From DASWID01 sp049682815 (lineage in GTDB: Bacteria; Desulfobacterota_D; UBA1144; Nemesobacterales; CSP1-2), in assembly GCA_049682815.1 (NCBI GenBank), contig JBAUII010000089.1:1-59604 (forward strand): a DNA stretch of 59,604 bases. Reading direction: 5' to 3'. The position numbers and the translations under genes are program-made. Below are positions 58,115 through 59,604 of this stretch, piece by piece (within the stretch, counting starts at the first letter, position 1; each line of letters starts with the position of its first letter). A model generated the notes under the pieces. That model made no database searches and was not told the DNA's origin. It saw only the letters and a program-made list of their open reading frames with translations.

Positions 58115-59116
58115 TCAGATCACACAGCTAATGAATGTAAACGCATAAGCTGAAAATCCATTGGAATTGGTTGAAAGCTGAAGCAGATGTGACCCGACGT
58201 CTTTATTTTTTATCAGGTTATACATTTTTGGATCACGCACCACGATATAGCTTTCGCCGTTGGATTCAAACTCCACGTCGTCGCCGGCATCCTCGCGATC
58301 GAGATACTTATTATCTTGCATAATAACAATCTTAAAGCCCTTTTCCTTTTCGGGATCGATCACGAGGTTTACCTCCGAAGAGGTGTATTTTAAATATATT
58401 TGAGCCATCTTCGACGAATCATTTAGGGCAGGTGCCATATATTCAGGGGAGCTAATCCATCTGCCCTCAACGTATATTGTATCTTCCTGTGTAATGTCCG
58501 GCTTTTTAAATTCCCGCACTTCGTCTTTTTTTACTTCTTCTGTATTTCCGAGTTTTCCGCGGCTGTAACCAAAATATAATTCAGGGCTGACTCTGTAGCA
58601 GTGAACACCGGGGGTGTCCATATCTCGCACCGGCCTCATAGGATCCGGAAGATCGACATCAGGATCGATCTCTTTGAGGAGCAACTGAATTGCAAGCTCT
58701 GTTTCAATATAATTCCCCTCGCCGAAGTGTGCATACCGGAAGTAGCCGTTCTTATCGATTAGATACTTTGAAGGCCAGTAACGGTTGGCAAACGCATGCC
58801 AGATCTTGTAATCGTTATCCATCACGACAGGATATTTGATTTCAAACTCCTCTATGCCCTTTCTAACATTTTCTTCGGTCTTTGAGAAGGTAAATTCAGG
58901 GGCGTGAACACCAATGATCTCCAGGCCTTTATCATGGTATCTTCGATACCACTCTCTGATGTATGGAAGTGTCCTAATGCAATTGACACATGTATAATCC
59001 CAGAAATCTATCAGTGCCACCCTCGCTGCCAGGTCTTGCTTGGTAATCTCCCCTGAATTTATCCACTTACCGCTATTGAGATCGGGCATCCTAACCTTTC
59101 CCTTTTGTACGTACAT
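58115..59116 (-). CDS. DipZ-like thioredoxin-domain protein
   Basis: 333 residues. Residues 15-150 are a redoxin/thioredoxin fold with VALIDFWDYTCVNCIRTLPY, in which C-V-N-C is the redox motif seen in DipZ/TlpA-type proteins. The C-terminal 180 residues match the DipZ C-terminal beta domain (VEGRWISSPEYMAPAL, QIYLKYTSSEVNLVIDPEKE). No signal peptide or membrane segment is visible, unlike full DipZ, so it is likely cytoplasmic or has a misplaced start. It stands alone. Confidence 0.8.
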   Translation of the reverse strand: MYVQKGKVRMPDLNSGKWINSGEITKQDLAARVALIDFWDYTCVNCIRTLPYIREWYRRYHDKGLEIIGVHAPEFTFSKTEENVRKGIEEFEIKYPVVMDNDYKIWHAFANRYWPSKYLIDKNGYFRYAHFGEGNYIETELAIQLLLKEIDPDVDLPDPMRPVRDMDTPGVHCYRVSPELYFGYSRGKLGNTEEVKKDEVREFKKPDITQEDTIYVEGRWISSPEYMAPALNDSSKMAQIYLKYTSSEVNLVIDPEKEKGFKIVIMQDNKYLDREDAGDDVEFESNGESYIVVRDPKMYNLIKNKDVGSHLLQLSTNSNGFSAYAFTFISCVI

Positions 59117-59604
59117 TCGCTTACACTCCTTTATCGAGTTTAGTTTAACTACATAAGGTTGATTCTGTCTACTTTGAATTAGACATTCGACGACTGAGCG
59201 TCACAATTCGATATACCTACAGGGACACCTTGATCAATTCAATGGCGACGATAATCCTTTTCAGAGAGACAAGGACTCGAACGGCCTTCCAAAAATTGCG
59301 TTAAGAAAATCAGGAACGAAGACGTTAAGAAAAATTTGCGGGTTGTGGTGGGATTAAATTTTTTAGTCGGAGTTCATGATTTTTAGCAAATTTTTGGATA
59401 GCCTTGATTTTTGTTTCTTTGTATCAAGACAAAGAAAGAAAAAAACAAATGATATATCGTCAATGACTGGCCCCGCAGCAGCTGCAAGGTATCGGGACAT
59501 ACACAGAAGGTAACTTGAGTCATTGCAAGAAGCCCCGAGATCGATCGAATGGGACTAAGGGATTTATTAAAATACCTGTTGAATACCGCGTGGTGAAACC
59601 ACGG
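59117..59604. other. Repeat-rich window end
   Basis: No gene is seen. It holds a copy of the interspersed repeat and a TTCTTTGT element (59251-59437). Confidence 0.6.
59251..59437. repeat. Interspersed composite repeat, full copy with hairpin
   Basis: 59251-59370 matches 32237-32357 from AATCCTTTTCAGAGAGA through GAACGGCCTTCCAAAAATTG and CAGGAACGAAGACG to GGGATTAAATTTTTTAGTCG. It is followed, as there, by the TTTCTTTGT/ACAAAGAAA inverted repeat (59414-59437). Confidence 0.85.

Overview
The window reads as a chromosomal segment of a Gram-negative, Deltaproteobacteria-like bacterium. This assignment is an inference of moderate confidence. It rests on pheT followed by an IHF-type gene, a glnB-glnA pair behind a -24/-12 (sigma-54) promoter next to NtrB/NtrC-type genes, orphan nuoJKL genes, lipoprotein signals, and several families of interspersed inverted repeats. 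No rRNA or tRNA gene was recognised. The left edge cuts a DUF2207-type membrane protein.

Positions 1-31960 are mostly housekeeping and metabolism: a TlpA-like thioredoxin, pheT-ihfA-DUF502-tilS, a ROK sugar kinase, an acyl-CoA dehydrogenase, an exported TldD-like protease, a thermolysin-like protease, a beta-helix lipoprotein, argC, an acyl-adenylating ligase with its own acyl carrier protein, a MerR-like regulator, a group 2 sigma-70 factor, nth, an SDR enzyme, nuoJ-nuoK-nuoL, glnA/glnB, rnc and an NtrB/NtrC pair. Repeat-rich gaps of 0.3-1.3 kb separate the blocks.

Positions 33242-53326 hold the most unusual part. A sigma-54 activator with an atypical receiver domain lies upstream of two 18-bp palindromes (34803-34820 and 34872-34889) and a perfect TGGYRYRNNNNTTGCW promoter (34932-34947). 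This control region precedes a run of same-strand genes about 18 kb long. First come a small winged-helix protein and four small proteins of unknown function: glycine-rich, zinc-ribbon/coiled-coil, acidic-basic and beta-rich. One of these is split by a 10-bp tandem duplication. Then comes a 2774-residue multi-enzyme protein: subtilase, two phage-tail-tube-like (T4 gp19-like) domains, a caspase-like fold, a degenerate NlpC/P60-like domain, a peptidoglycan amidase, a peptidoglycan-binding domain and a two-HKD phospholipase D. After it come a PhoD-like phosphatase and a Big2/caspase-like protein, both carrying the same degenerate N-terminal domain. Two of the large genes are each followed by a homologous small gene. 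None of these proteins has a visible Sec signal. The layout (shared modules, different C-terminal catalytic domains, recent DNA-level cassette duplication) resembles a polymorphic effector system under sigma-54 control. I do not recognise it as a described system.

Positions 53327-59604 hold a RAYT-type transposase remnant, an AbiE-like toxin-antitoxin pair, a DUF4157 pseudogene (a domain often linked to extracellular contractile injection systems), a metacaspase, a Sel1-repeat lipoprotein, an adhesin-E-like lipoprotein, and a DipZ-like thioredoxin-domain protein. The window ends in another copy of the interspersed repeat.
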